A DNA stretch of 64,000 nt, taken from NCBI RefSeq assembly GCF_000740775.1, contig NZ_JFGS01000003.1, forward strand, positions 1 to 64,000, read 5' to 3'. This DNA is from Haematobacter missouriensis. GTDB lineage: Bacteria; Pseudomonadota; Alphaproteobacteria; Rhodobacterales; Rhodobacteraceae. Under the pieces are notes generated by a model. That model searched no databases. It was not told the DNA's origin and saw only the letters and a list, made by a program, of their open reading frames with translations. A program made the translations under genes and the position numbers. Below, piece after piece: positions 49,583 through 58,139 of the stretch (positions within the stretch are counted from its first letter, which is position 1; every line of letters starts with the position of its first letter).

Positions 49583-50632
49583 ATGACAGACATCAGACTT
49601 TCGCTCGCCATCGAGGCAGGCGTCTTTGCGGTGCCCGATACGGGCACCATTCTCGTGCTCCGGCCCCACGCCGGGGCGGATCTTTCGGCGCTGCCGAAGG
49701 AGCGCGTGCGCATCGTGCAGGGCTTCCGGCCCGATTACGATGCATTTGTCGCTGCCGGCTATGCCGTTACGCCGGAAGCGGAGGGACAGCATGGTGCGGC
49801 GGTGGTCGTTCTGCCCCGGTCACGGGTTGAGGGGCGTGCGCTCATCGCGGCCGCTGTGGTCAGCCTGCCTGCGGGCGCGCCTGTCATTATCGACGGGGCG
49901 CGGACCGATGGCGTGGAAGGCATCCTCCGCGAAGTCCGTACGCGGGTGACGGTGGGAGAAGTGATTTCCAAGGCGCATGGCAAGATCTTCGCCTTTGCCG
50001 CGCCGGAGGCTTCCGTCTTCGCCGACTGGGAGGCGCGGACCACCGTTCTTGAAGACGGATCGGTGACGCTGCCGGGGATATTCTCCGCCGATGGGCCGGA
50101 TCCGGGGTCGGCGCTGCTGGCGGCGAGCCTGCCGGAGAAGCTTGTCGGGGTGGGCGCCGATCTGGGGGCGGGTTGGGGCTATCTGGCAAAGGCGGTTCTG
50201 ACGCGACCCGGCGTCAGTCAGCTCGATCTGATCGAAGCGGAGCATGCGGCGCTGGACTGCGCGCGCCAGAACGTGAGCGATCCTCGGGCCGCCTTTGTCT
50301 GGGCGGACGCGACACGTTATCAACCACCCCACCGCTATGACTTCATCCTCTCCAACCCGCCGTTCCATACCGGCCGTGCCGCCGATCCGGCGCTTGGCGC
50401 GGCGTTCATCCGGGCGGCCGCACGGATGTTGACCCCGTCGGGAGCGTTCTGGATGGTGGCGAACCGGCATCTCCCCTATGAGGCGACCCTTCGCGACGCC
50501 TTCCGCGAGGTGGAGGAGATCGCCGGCACCGGAGCCTTCAAGATCTTCCGCGCGAGCCGCGCGGCAGTCGCCACACGCCCCGCTTCCGGCCGATCTGGCG
50601 CGGCCGTCCAGCGCCGACGGCCCGCGAGATGA
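49583..50632 (+). CDS. RsmC-like class I methyltransferase
   Basis: A 349-residue SAM-dependent methyltransferase: an N-terminal pseudo-domain, SAM motif VGADLGAGWGYLAKAV and the catalytic NPPFH of N2-guanine RNA methyltransferases. The basic tail suggests an rRNA substrate. Its stop overlaps the SDR gene start (ATGA). Confidence 0.85.
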   Translation: MTDIRLSLAIEAGVFAVPDTGTILVLRPHAGADLSALPKERVRIVQGFRPDYDAFVAAGYAVTPEAEGQHGAAVVVLPRSRVEGRALIAAAVVSLPAGAPVIIDGARTDGVEGILREVRTRVTVGEVISKAHGKIFAFAAPEASVFADWEARTTVLEDGSVTLPGIFSADGPDPGSALLAASLPEKLVGVGADLGAGWGYLAKAVLTRPGVSQLDLIEAEHAALDCARQNVSDPRAAFVWADATRYQPPHRYDFILSNPPFHTGRAADPALGAAFIRAAARMLTPSGAFWMVANRHLPYEATLRDAFREVEEIAGTGAFKIFRASRAAVATRPASGRSGAAVQRRRPAR

Positions 50633-51450
50633 GCTTTTCCATCGCGGGAAAGACGGCCATCGTCACCGGAACCGCCACGGGGCTGGGCCTCGCCATCGCC
50701 CGTCACTTCGTGGAACGCGGCGCGAATGTCATGTTCGCGGAGGCCGATGAGCAGCGGCTTCTGTCGCGCGTGGGCAACGAGGTGGATGCCGATAGCGGCC
50801 CGCTCCGCTTCTTTGTGGCGGACACGCGCCGCAAACTGGCGGTGACCAACCTCATTTCCGCAACCTATGACGCGTTCGAGCGGGTGGACATCCTTGTGAA
50901 CGCCGGGTTCTTCATGCAGCCCTCGGAAGATGTGCTGGACCCGGAGTGCGACGGTGTCGAGGAACTCTGGCAGACGAACGTGCTCCCGGCACTCCGGCTT
51001 TCCCAGCAGGTTGCCCGTCGCATGGTCGCACAGACGGAGGCAGATGCGCTGGCCGAAGGGGAGGCAGGTTCGATCATCACACTCTCCTCCATTGCCGCCC
51101 GTCGCACGCGGCCGGAGATGCTGGCTGCCTCCATCGCCGCCTCCGGCGTGGAGCAGGTGACGCGCTCCCTGGCGCTGGCGCTGGCGCCGAAACGGATCAG
51201 GGTCAACGCGCTCGCCCTTGGCAGCGTGATGACGGAAACTCTCCAAGGCGCCATCCGTGAGACGCCGGATTACCGTGACGAAGTCATTTCCCACACGCCC
51301 ACGGGCCGGATCGCAGGCGCGCGCGAGGTTGTGGAGGCCGTGCAGTTCCTGGCCTCCGAAGCGGCATCCTTCATGACGGGGGAGGTGCTGACCCTTGATG
51401 GCGGGCGCTCGCTTCTCGATACCGTGCCTTTCGTCACCGGGCGGGCCTGA
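50629..51450 (+). CDS. Short-chain dehydrogenase/reductase
   Basis: A 273-residue SDR: TGTATGLGLAIA cofactor motif near residue 12 and LSSIAARR, with the usual Tyr-x-x-x-Lys not evident; the region reads PEMLAASIAASGVEQVTR, so catalysis is doubtful. Coupled to the methyltransferase gene. The substrate is unknown. Confidence 0.8.
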   Translation: MSFSIAGKTAIVTGTATGLGLAIARHFVERGANVMFAEADEQRLLSRVGNEVDADSGPLRFFVADTRRKLAVTNLISATYDAFERVDILVNAGFFMQPSEDVLDPECDGVEELWQTNVLPALRLSQQVARRMVAQTEADALAEGEAGSIITLSSIAARRTRPEMLAASIAASGVEQVTRSLALALAPKRIRVNALALGSVMTETLQGAIRETPDYRDEVISHTPTGRIAGAREVVEAVQFLASEAASFMTGEVLTLDGGRSLLDTVPFVTGRA

Positions 51451-51501
51451 CGGCGCGGCAATCCCGTTGCACAGCGGGCAGTCATCGCCTAAATCCCGAT
51501 C

Positions 51502-52023
51502 ATGGCACGCAGACTGATCCTCATTCACCCCGATCCGAGGCTCCGCAAGGTTGCGGAACCGGTGACGGAAATCACGCCCGAACTGGCGGAACTGGCGGAC
51601 GACATGCTCGCCACGATGTACGACGCGCCGGGCATCGGTCTCGCCGCGCCGCAGATCGGCGTATCGAAGAGGTTGATCGTGCTGGACTGCGTGAAGGAGG
51701 CGGAGAGCGAGCCACGTCCCATCGCCATGTTCAATCCCGAAATCCTCTGGAGTTCGGAGGAACGCAGCGTCTATGAGGAAGGCTGCCTGTCCATTCCCGA
51801 CCAGTACGCGGAAGTGGAGCGCCCGGCCGAGGTGGAAGTGCGCTGGCTCGACCGGGAGGGGCTGGTTCAGCAGGAACGTTTCTCGGGGCTTTGGGCCACC
51901 TGCGTCCAACACGAGATCGATCACCTCGATGGTAGGTTGTTCATCGACTATCTCAAACCGCTGCGCCGGCAGATGATCACCCGGAAGATGGAAAAGCTGA
52001 AGCGGGAGCGGGCGCGGGCATGA
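51502..52023 (+). CDS. def: Peptide deformylase (canonical copy)
   Basis: A 173-residue metallohydrolase that removes the formyl group from nascent chains. All three motifs are intact: GIGLAAPQIG, EEGCLSIP (metal-ligand Cys) and QHEIDHLDG (two His ligands and catalytic Glu). First of three tandem paralogues before fmt; its stop overlaps the next start (ATGA). Confidence 0.95.
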   Translation: MARRLILIHPDPRLRKVAEPVTEITPELAELADDMLATMYDAPGIGLAAPQIGVSKRLIVLDCVKEAESEPRPIAMFNPEILWSSEERSVYEEGCLSIPDQYAEVERPAEVEVRWLDREGLVQQERFSGLWATCVQHEIDHLDGRLFIDYLKPLRRQMITRKMEKLKRERARA

Positions 52024-52529
52024 GCCGCCGCAGCATCCTGTGCTGGCCCGACCCGGCGCTCCGCCGCGTCGCCGCGCCGGTGGAGGAGATCACCGCGGAG
52101 ATCCGCGATCTGGCCGCGGATCTGCTCGACACGATGTACGCTGCTCCCGGGCGCGGTCTGGCCGCCACCCAGATCGGCGCGATGCACCGCGTTTTCGTGA
52201 TGGATGCGGAATGGAAGACCGGCCCTGCCAATCCTGTCATCATGCTGAACCCGGAGATCGTCTGGTCCGCGCCGGAACGCGCGCTTTGCGATGAGGGTTG
52301 CCTGTCGCTCCCCGGTATCGTGGTGACGGTCGAGCGTCCCGCAGAGGTGAGGCTGCGCTGGCAGACATTGTGCGGCGGACTGCGCGAAGAAAGCTACCGG
52401 GGCTTTGCCGCCGCCTGTGTGCAACATGAGCGGGATCATCTCGACGGGCAGCTCTGCATCGACCTCATCGGTGAGGAGGCACGGGCGATGATCGCGCCGG
52501 CGCTCCGCCTGCTGGAGACTTCCGCATGA
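52020..52529 (+). CDS. Second peptide deformylase paralogue
   Basis: A 169-residue deformylase relative. It keeps the metal and catalytic residues (DEGCLSLPG and QHERDHLDG), but motif I reads GRGLAATQIG instead of GIGLAAPQIG. It is probably an active enzyme with altered preference. It overlaps both neighbouring def-like genes by 4 bp. Confidence 0.88.
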   Translation: MSRRSILCWPDPALRRVAAPVEEITAEIRDLAADLLDTMYAAPGRGLAATQIGAMHRVFVMDAEWKTGPANPVIMLNPEIVWSAPERALCDEGCLSLPGIVVTVERPAEVRLRWQTLCGGLREESYRGFAAACVQHERDHLDGQLCIDLIGEEARAMIAPALRLLETSA

Positions 52530-53026
52530 TCCGCCCCTTTCTGCCTTGGCCTGACCGCAGGCTCCGCACGGCGGCAGCACCCGTCACGGAAGTGACGGAG
52601 GAGACGCGGACCATCTGGAACGACATGATCGAGACGATGGACGCCATGCCGGGTTACGGGCTGGCGGGGCCGCAGGTCGGCGTGATGCAGCGGCTGGCGG
52701 TGGTGGATTGCTCGGAGGCGCGGGGACAGGCCGTGCGTCTGGCAAACCCGGAGATCCTGCATGCCTCCGGGCAGTTGCGTATGCATGAGGAAGCCAGCCC
52801 AAATCTGCCCGGCGTCTTCGCTGCCATCGAGCGGCCCCGTGCCGTGACCGTCCGGTTCCTGAATGAGCAGGGTGAGCTTGAGCAGAGGGATTTCGTCGGT
52901 CTGTGGGCCACCTCCGTGCAGCATCAGATCGACCATCTCGACGGACGCATGTATTTCGACCGGCTGTCTCCCCTGAAGCGGCGGATGCTGCTGGCGAAGG
53001 CGGAAAAAATCACCCGGCGTGCCTGA
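52526..53026 (+). CDS. Degenerate third deformylase-like protein
   Basis: A 166-residue deformylase fold protein whose active site is lost. Motif I is GYGLAGPQVG. The EGCLS segment has become EASPN, removing the cysteine ligand. HExxH has become HQIDH, replacing the catalytic glutamate. It is still a full-length, coupled reading frame, so a structural or regulatory role is possible. Confidence 0.85.
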   Translation: MIRPFLPWPDRRLRTAAAPVTEVTEETRTIWNDMIETMDAMPGYGLAGPQVGVMQRLAVVDCSEARGQAVRLANPEILHASGQLRMHEEASPNLPGVFAAIERPRAVTVRFLNEQGELEQRDFVGLWATSVQHQIDHLDGRMYFDRLSPLKRRMLLAKAEKITRRA

Positions 53027-53101
53027 AAAGACGCTCCGCCTCGCAGTCGGTGGTTTCCGCCCCGCAGGGCGAACGCCTCGGCACTGGACAAGGACATGTG
53101 C

Positions 53102-54001
53102 ATGCGACTGATCTTCATGGGAACGCCGGACTTTTCCGTACCCGTGCTGGATGCGCTCGTTGCTGCGGGCCATGAGGTCGCGGCGGTGTATTGCCAGCCA
53201 CCACGCCCGGCGGGGCGGGGAAAGCGTGAACGGCCAAGCCCTGTCCAGTCGCGGGCGGAGGCATTGGGGCTGACGGTGCGCCATCCCCGCAGCTTGCGCA
53301 CTCCGGAGGCACAGGCCGAGTTCGCGGCGTTGCAGGCGGAGATCGCGGTGGTGGTGGCCTATGGCCTTATCCTGCCCAAACCTGTTCTGGATGCGCCGAA
53401 GCAGGGGTGCCTCAATATCCATGCCTCGCTTCTGCCGCGCTGGCGGGGGGCCGCACCGATCCATCGCGCCATCCTTGCCGGCGATGCGGAAACGGGGGTC
53501 TGCATCATGCGGATGGAGGAGGGACTGGACACCGGGCCGGTGCTGCTCCGCCGGACAACTCCCATCGGGGCGGAGGAGACGACGGGGGAGCTGCATGACC
53601 GGCTCTCGGCCCTCGGGGCGGTGGCCATTGTCGAGGCACTGGACGGGCTCTCGACGCTGACCGCTGTACCGCAGGCGGAGGATGGCGTCACCTATGCCAC
53701 GAAGATCGACAAGGCCGAGGCTCGGATCGACTGGACCCGCTCCGCGGAGGAGATCGACCGGCTGATCCGCGGGCTTTCTCCCTTTCCCGGCGCATGGTGC
53801 CTTGCCGAGACGGAGCGGCTGAAACTTCTCCGCTCCCGGCCCGTGGCGGGCAGCGGCGCGCCGGGGCAGGTCATCGGTGGATTGACGGTGGCCTGCGGAA
53901 CGGGCGCGGTGGAAATCACGCTGGCGCAGCGGGAAGGAAAGCGCCCGATGGTGCCGGAGGAGCTGCTTCGCGGCGTCCGTCTGCCGGAGGTGCTGGGCTG
54001 A
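53102..54001 (+). CDS. fmt: Methionyl-tRNA formyltransferase
   Basis: A 299-residue enzyme that formylates initiator Met-tRNA using 10-formyl-THF. It contains [15 protein letters not shown], the catalytic [17 protein letters not shown] and a C-terminal tRNA-binding domain. AAGGAC seven bases upstream supports the ATG at 53102; another ATG at 53096 is too close. It partners def in the formyl-methionine cycle. Confidence 0.94.
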   Translation: MRLIFMGTPDFSVPVLDALVAAGHEVAAVYCQPPRPAGRGKRERPSPVQSRAEALGLTVRHPRSLRTPEAQAEFAALQAEIAVVVAYGLILPKPVLDAPKQGCLNIHASLLPRWRGAAPIHRAILAGDAETGVCIMRMEEGLDTGPVLLRRTTPIGAEETTGELHDRLSALGAVAIVEALDGLSTLTAVPQAEDGVTYATKIDKAEARIDWTRSAEEIDRLIRGLSPFPGAWCLAETERLKLLRSRPVAGSGAPGQVIGGLTVACGTGAVEITLAQREGKRPMVPEELLRGVRLPEVLG

Positions 54002-54016
54002 TACTGGCAGGGGAAG

Positions 54017-54640
54017 TTATTGACGGGGCGGGCGCGGCTTGTAGCTTGGCAGGCGCCAACCGAAGAGCAGGCTTCCGGCGCGCAGTCCGAAAGTGACGAT
54101 CCCGCCGATCAGCGCTGCCGCCGGGCCGCTTTCCGAAAGGTTCAGGGAGAGGGAGACGACGAGCGCGCCTCCCGCTGCCGCGGTGACATAGAGTTCTCCC
54201 TGCCGGAGAACCAGCGGCACTTCATTGCTCACCACATCCCGCATCAGGCCGCCGAGGCAGCCGGTGATGACCCCCATGATGGTGCAGATGGACCAGGGCT
54301 GGCCCATGCTTGCGGCGATGTTCACGCCTGCGGGCACGGCGATGGAAAGGGCCACGGCATCGCACCACAGGATCGCGCGGGCACGGCTTTCCAGCCGAGG
54401 CGCCAGAAAGAACACCAGGGTTGCCGCCACGGCGGCAACAAGCAGCATCCCGGGCCGGCCGATCCAGAAGACGGGATCACGGTCCAGCAGCACATCCCGC
54501 ACCGTGCCGCCGCCCACCGCAGTCAGGCAGGCAAGGAACAGGAAGCCGATCGGGTCAAGCTGCGCCCGGCTCGCCGCCAGCGCCCCGGTGAGGGCGAAGA
54601 CGAACACTGAAGCCGCGTCCAGCCACAGCCCGGAGCCCAT
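54017..54640 (-). CDS. UPF0126/TRIC-like membrane protein
   Basis: A 207-residue protein with about seven hydrophobic helices arranged as two UPF0126 repeats (GGGTVRDVLLDRDPVFW and GCLGGLMRDVVSNEVPLVL). It belongs to the prokaryotic TRIC-like cation-channel/glycine-transporter family. It converges with fmt, separated by 15 bp. Confidence 0.88.
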   Translation of the reverse strand: MGSGLWLDAASVFVFALTGALAASRAQLDPIGFLFLACLTAVGGGTVRDVLLDRDPVFWIGRPGMLLVAAVAATLVFFLAPRLESRARAILWCDAVALSIAVPAGVNIAASMGQPWSICTIMGVITGCLGGLMRDVVSNEVPLVLRQGELYVTAAAGGALVVSLSLNLSESGPAAALIGGIVTFGLRAGSLLFGWRLPSYKPRPPRQ

Positions 54641-54642
54641 GT

Positions 54643-55104
54643 TCAGCTCTTGCCCGGCTTGTAAGGGGCCATGGCGTGCCGCGCGAGTTCATCCGCCCGC
54701 TCGTTCTCCGCGTGGCCTGCATGGCCCTTGATCCACTGCCACGTCACCTTGTGCGGGCTGCGTGCAGTATCCAGCCGCTGCCACAGGTCGCTGTTTTTCA
54801 CCGGCTTGTTGGTGGAGGTCTTCCAGCCGTTCCTTTTCCAGCCGTGGATCCATTCGGACACGCCGTTCTTCACATAGGCCGAATCGGTCACCACCGTAAT
54901 GCTGGACGGGCGGGAGAGGGCCTCCAGCGCAGAAATCGCAGCCATCAGCTCCATGCGGTTGTTCGTGGTCAGCGCCTCGCCACCGGAAAGCGTGCGTTCC
55001 TTCAGCACGGCCTCTCCATCACGGGCGATCATCAGGACGCCCCAGCCACCCGGGCCGGGATTGCCGGAGCAGGCTCCGTCGGTATAGGCAAAGAGGTCGG
55101 TCAT
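54643..55104 (-). CDS. rnhA: Ribonuclease HI
   Basis: A 153-residue RNase H that removes RNA from RNA-DNA hybrids. The catalytic residues are in [25 protein letters not shown] and NERADELA. It lies 40 bp downstream of ispH and just before the UPF0126 gene. Confidence 0.95.
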   Translation of the reverse strand: MTDLFAYTDGACSGNPGPGGWGVLMIARDGEAVLKERTLSGGEALTTNNRMELMAAISALEALSRPSSITVVTDSAYVKNGVSEWIHGWKRNGWKTSTNKPVKNSDLWQRLDTARSPHKVTWQWIKGHAGHAENERADELARHAMAPYKPGKS

Positions 55105-55144
55105 CGGGACGAGGTAGCGGCAGCGCGTGCAGCCCGCAAGCCCT

Positions 55145-56095
55145 TCACGCCGGGATGCGGAGCACGCGGGGCACCTTGAACTCGATGTTCTCGACGGCGG
55201 TCTCCACGATATCGACGGTCACGTCGAACCGCGCGCGGAAGGCGTCGAGCACCTCCTCCACCAGAACCTCAGGCGCGGAAGCGCCCGCAGTCACGCCGAT
55301 GGCAGCGGGTGTTCCGAGCGCGCGCCAGTCGATATCGGTGGCCCGTTGCACAAGCTGGGCATAGTCGCAGCCTGCTGCACGTCCGACTTCCACCAGCCGC
55401 CGGGAGTTCGACGAATTTGGCGATCCCAGCACGAAAAGCGCGGCGATCTTCGGCGCAATCGCCTTCACCGCCGCCTGACGGTTGGTGGTAGCGTAGCAGA
55501 TATCCTCATGCTGGGGGACGATGATTTCGGGGAAGCGCCGGCGGAGGGCCTCGACGATGCCCGCGGTATCATCGACGGAGAGCGTCGTCTGGGTGATGAC
55601 CGCAAGCTGCGAGGGGTCGCGGACGGTGATCCGCGCCACATCCGCCTCTGTCTCCACGAGGAGGACCTCGCCTTCGGGGAGCTGGCCCATGGTGCCCAGC
55701 GTCTCCGGGTGCCCGGCATGGCCCACCATGATGAGCTGCCGCCCGACGCTGTTGTGGCGTGCAGCCTCGTTATGCACCTTCGTCACCAGCGGGCAGGTGG
55801 CATCGACATGGATGAGATTACGCCGCTCGGCTTCCGCAGGGACGGCCTTCGGCACCCCATGCGCGGAAAAGACGACGGGGCGGTCGTCGGGGCAGTCGTC
55901 CAGTTCCTCTACGAAAACGGCGCCCTTGGCGCGAAGTTCGTCGACCACGTATTTGTTGTGAACGATCTCATGGCGGACATAGACGGGGGCCCCCCATTTC
56001 TCGATGGCCATTTCCACGATGCGGATGGCCCGGTCCACGCCGGCACAGAAGCCACGCGGGGCGGCGAGATAGAGGTGGAGAGAAGGTCGCGTCAT
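55145..56095 (-). CDS. ispH: 4-hydroxy-3-methylbut-2-enyl diphosphate reductase
   Basis: A 316-residue 4Fe-4S enzyme, the last step of the MEP isoprenoid pathway. The cluster cysteines are in [16 protein letters not shown] and near AAGCDYA; HGVPK and [10 protein letters not shown] line the active site. A start at 56125 would add ten residues; neither has a strong ribosome site. Confidence 0.94.
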   Translation of the reverse strand: MTRPSLHLYLAAPRGFCAGVDRAIRIVEMAIEKWGAPVYVRHEIVHNKYVVDELRAKGAVFVEELDDCPDDRPVVFSAHGVPKAVPAEAERRNLIHVDATCPLVTKVHNEAARHNSVGRQLIMVGHAGHPETLGTMGQLPEGEVLLVETEADVARITVRDPSQLAVITQTTLSVDDTAGIVEALRRRFPEIIVPQHEDICYATTNRQAAVKAIAPKIAALFVLGSPNSSNSRRLVEVGRAAGCDYAQLVQRATDIDWRALGTPAAIGVTAGASAPEVLVEEVLDAFRARFDVTVDIVETAVENIEFKVPRVLRIPA

Positions 56096-56222
56096 ATCTG
56101 GCCCGTCTGTAAAGGCGAAGGCCATATCTAACCTGTTAGACGCACCGGATCCAGTCGGGGGATCCAGTCAGGCGCGCAAGATCCCCGCAGACGGCGTGAT
56201 GTGCCCGCGGGGATCGCAGATA

Positions 56223-56798
56223 TCAGACCGGGGTTGTCGCTTCGTTGTCTTCCCGCACGTCGCGAGGTTCGCGCGGGGGACGTCCGATCACGTCACGCAG
56301 TTCGTCCAGTTCGATGAAGTTGTCGGCCTGGCGACGCAGTTCGTCGGCGATCATGGGGGGCTGAGACCGGATGGTGGAAACAACGGATACACGAACGCCT
56401 TGCCGCTGAAGGCTTTCAACCAGCGGCTTGAAGTCACCATCACCGGAGAAGAGCACAATATGATCGACACGGGGTGCCAGCTCCATGGCATCGACGGTAA
56501 GTTCGATATCCATGTTGCCCTTGACCTTGCGACGGCCCTGACTGTCGGTGTATTCCTTCGCGGGCTTGGTCACCATTGCGAAGCCGTTGTAATGCAGCCA
56601 GTCGACCAGCGGGCGGATAGGTGAGTATTCGTCATTTTCCAGCAGGGCGGTATAATAGAATGCCCGCAGGAGCTTGCCGCGACGCATAAATTCCTGCCGC
56701 AGCAATTTGTAGTCGATGTCAAAGCCCAAGGCCTTGGCAGCGGCATAAAGGTTGGAGCCGTCTATAAAGAGCGCCAGCCTTTCGTCCTTGTAAAACAT
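56223..56798 (-). CDS. NYN-domain (LabA/PIN-like) protein
   Basis: A 191-residue NYN domain protein with the conserved aspartates in FIDGSN, NMDIELTVDAM and FSGDGDF. The fold suggests a metal-dependent RNase; targets are unknown. It is divergent from folK. Confidence 0.87.
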   Translation of the reverse strand: MFYKDERLALFIDGSNLYAAAKALGFDIDYKLLRQEFMRRGKLLRAFYYTALLENDEYSPIRPLVDWLHYNGFAMVTKPAKEYTDSQGRRKVKGNMDIELTVDAMELAPRVDHIVLFSGDGDFKPLVESLQRQGVRVSVVSTIRSQPPMIADELRRQADNFIELDELRDVIGRPPREPRDVREDNEATTPV

Positions 56799-56953
56799 TT
56801 AATCCCCTTTCGAATGCAGGCCGAGCTGTGAATCACTTTTCCGGGAGTGAGGCGGAAGAAAAACAGAACGACCTGCCAAGTGTGGAAATCTGGAATAATC
56901 GTCCCACAATCGCAAGCCCCAGTTGTCCGCGCGCCCTAAAAGTTGATAGATCG

Positions 56954-57541
56954 ATGACCCAAGCCTTTGTTGCTCTTGGAAGTAACCTGACGTCACGGAA
57001 TGCCGCTCCGCCGGCGATACTTTCGACTGCCGTGAAACTGCTGAATGCGAAGGGGGTCGTTCCGACCTCTCTCAGCCTCCTGTACAAAACGCCCGCCTAT
57101 CCGGCGGGTTCCGGGCCGGATTTTGTCAATGCCGTTATCGCTGCCGAAGTCGGCGATTTGTTGCCGGCTGAGGTATTGTCCCGACTCCATATGGTGGAGA
57201 GCGCGCTCGGACGGGAACGGTCTGTCCGCTGGGGTGCGCGGACGGCTGATCTTGATCTCATTGCAATGGGAAATGCGGTATTGCCAGAGGAGACCACATG
57301 GCGGCGCTGGCGCGATCTTTCCCCTGCGCGCCAGCGGCAGGAGGCGCCGGACACCCTCGTCCTGCCACATCCCCGCTTGCAGGATCGGGCCTTCGTCCTT
57401 GTGCCAATGGCGGATGTCGCCGGCGACTGGCGCCATCCCGTCACCCGTCTTTCGGTCGCCGAGATGCTGGAAAGTCTGCCCGAAGCCGAACGGTGGGGCG
57501 TCGTGCCGCTCGCCGCGCCGCCGGAGGAGTGGCGGCTTTGA
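56954..57541 (+). CDS. folK: HPPK, folate biosynthesis
   Basis: A 195-residue 6-hydroxymethyl-7,8-dihydropterin pyrophosphokinase: VALGSNL near the start, RWGARTADLDLI (catalytic aspartates) and LPHPRLQDRAFVLVPMAD. It makes the pterin diphosphate for folate synthesis. A longer frame from 56828 is open, but the ATG at 56954 gives the family N-terminus. Confidence 0.92.
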   Translation: MTQAFVALGSNLTSRNAAPPAILSTAVKLLNAKGVVPTSLSLLYKTPAYPAGSGPDFVNAVIAAEVGDLLPAEVLSRLHMVESALGRERSVRWGARTADLDLIAMGNAVLPEETTWRRWRDLSPARQRQEAPDTLVLPHPRLQDRAFVLVPMADVAGDWRHPVTRLSVAEMLESLPEAERWGVVPLAAPPEEWRL

Positions 57542-57670
57542 TCCGAGTGCTCTTTCCTTGGCGGGCGTAGGAGAGTAACAGGACGTGCGTCTCGCGCTGT
57601 CGTGAAGGTTTTCGCGACAGCCCCCCGCCAGACCTTGAGGTCCGTGCGGCGGGTTGGTGCGTTTCACGGG

Positions 57671-57699
57671 TTGTCAAGCCGGGTCGCAGGGCATAGATA
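57671..57699 (+). promoter_or_regulatory. Putative rpoZ promoter
   Basis: TTGTCA (57671-57676), a 17-nt spacer and TAGATA (57694-57699), 34 bp before the rpoZ ATG. The -35 is good, the -10 weak. Confidence 0.35.
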
Positions 57700-57733
57700 G
57701 GCGCTTCCACAGGTTTACCCGATTGGAGCAGCC

Positions 57734-58087
57734 ATGGCCCGCGTGACGGTAGAAGATTGCGTCGACAAGGTTCCGAACCGCTTCGAGCTCGTTTTGCTCG
57801 CAGCGCACCGGGCGCGTGAAATCGCGTCGGGTGGCGCGCTGACCGTCGATCGGGACAATGACAAGAATCCCGTCGTCGCGCTGCGCGAAGTGGCGGAGGA
57901 GACTCAGTCCGCAGATGATCTGCGTGAGCGGCTGATCGCCTCGAACCAGACCCAGATCGAGGTCGATGAGCCCGAGGACGACGAGATGGCGCTCCTCATG
58001 GGTGCGGAACTCGACCGTCCGGCGCAGGATGACATGAGCGAGGAGCGGATGCTCCGCGCCCTCATGGAAGCTCAAGGGGAACACTGA
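57734..58087 (+). CDS. rpoZ: RNA polymerase omega subunit
   Basis: A 117-residue omega subunit ([33 protein letters not shown]) that promotes beta-prime assembly and contributes to the ppGpp site. It lies just before rsh, as is common. Confidence 0.94.
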   Translation: MARVTVEDCVDKVPNRFELVLLAAHRAREIASGGALTVDRDNDKNPVVALREVAEETQSADDLRERLIASNQTQIEVDEPEDDEMALLMGAELDRPAQDDMSEERMLRALMEAQGEH

Positions 58088-58139
58088 GACGGTCGCCCTC
58101 CCTGACGCCCTCTCCGATACAAGAACGACGCGCCAGGCG

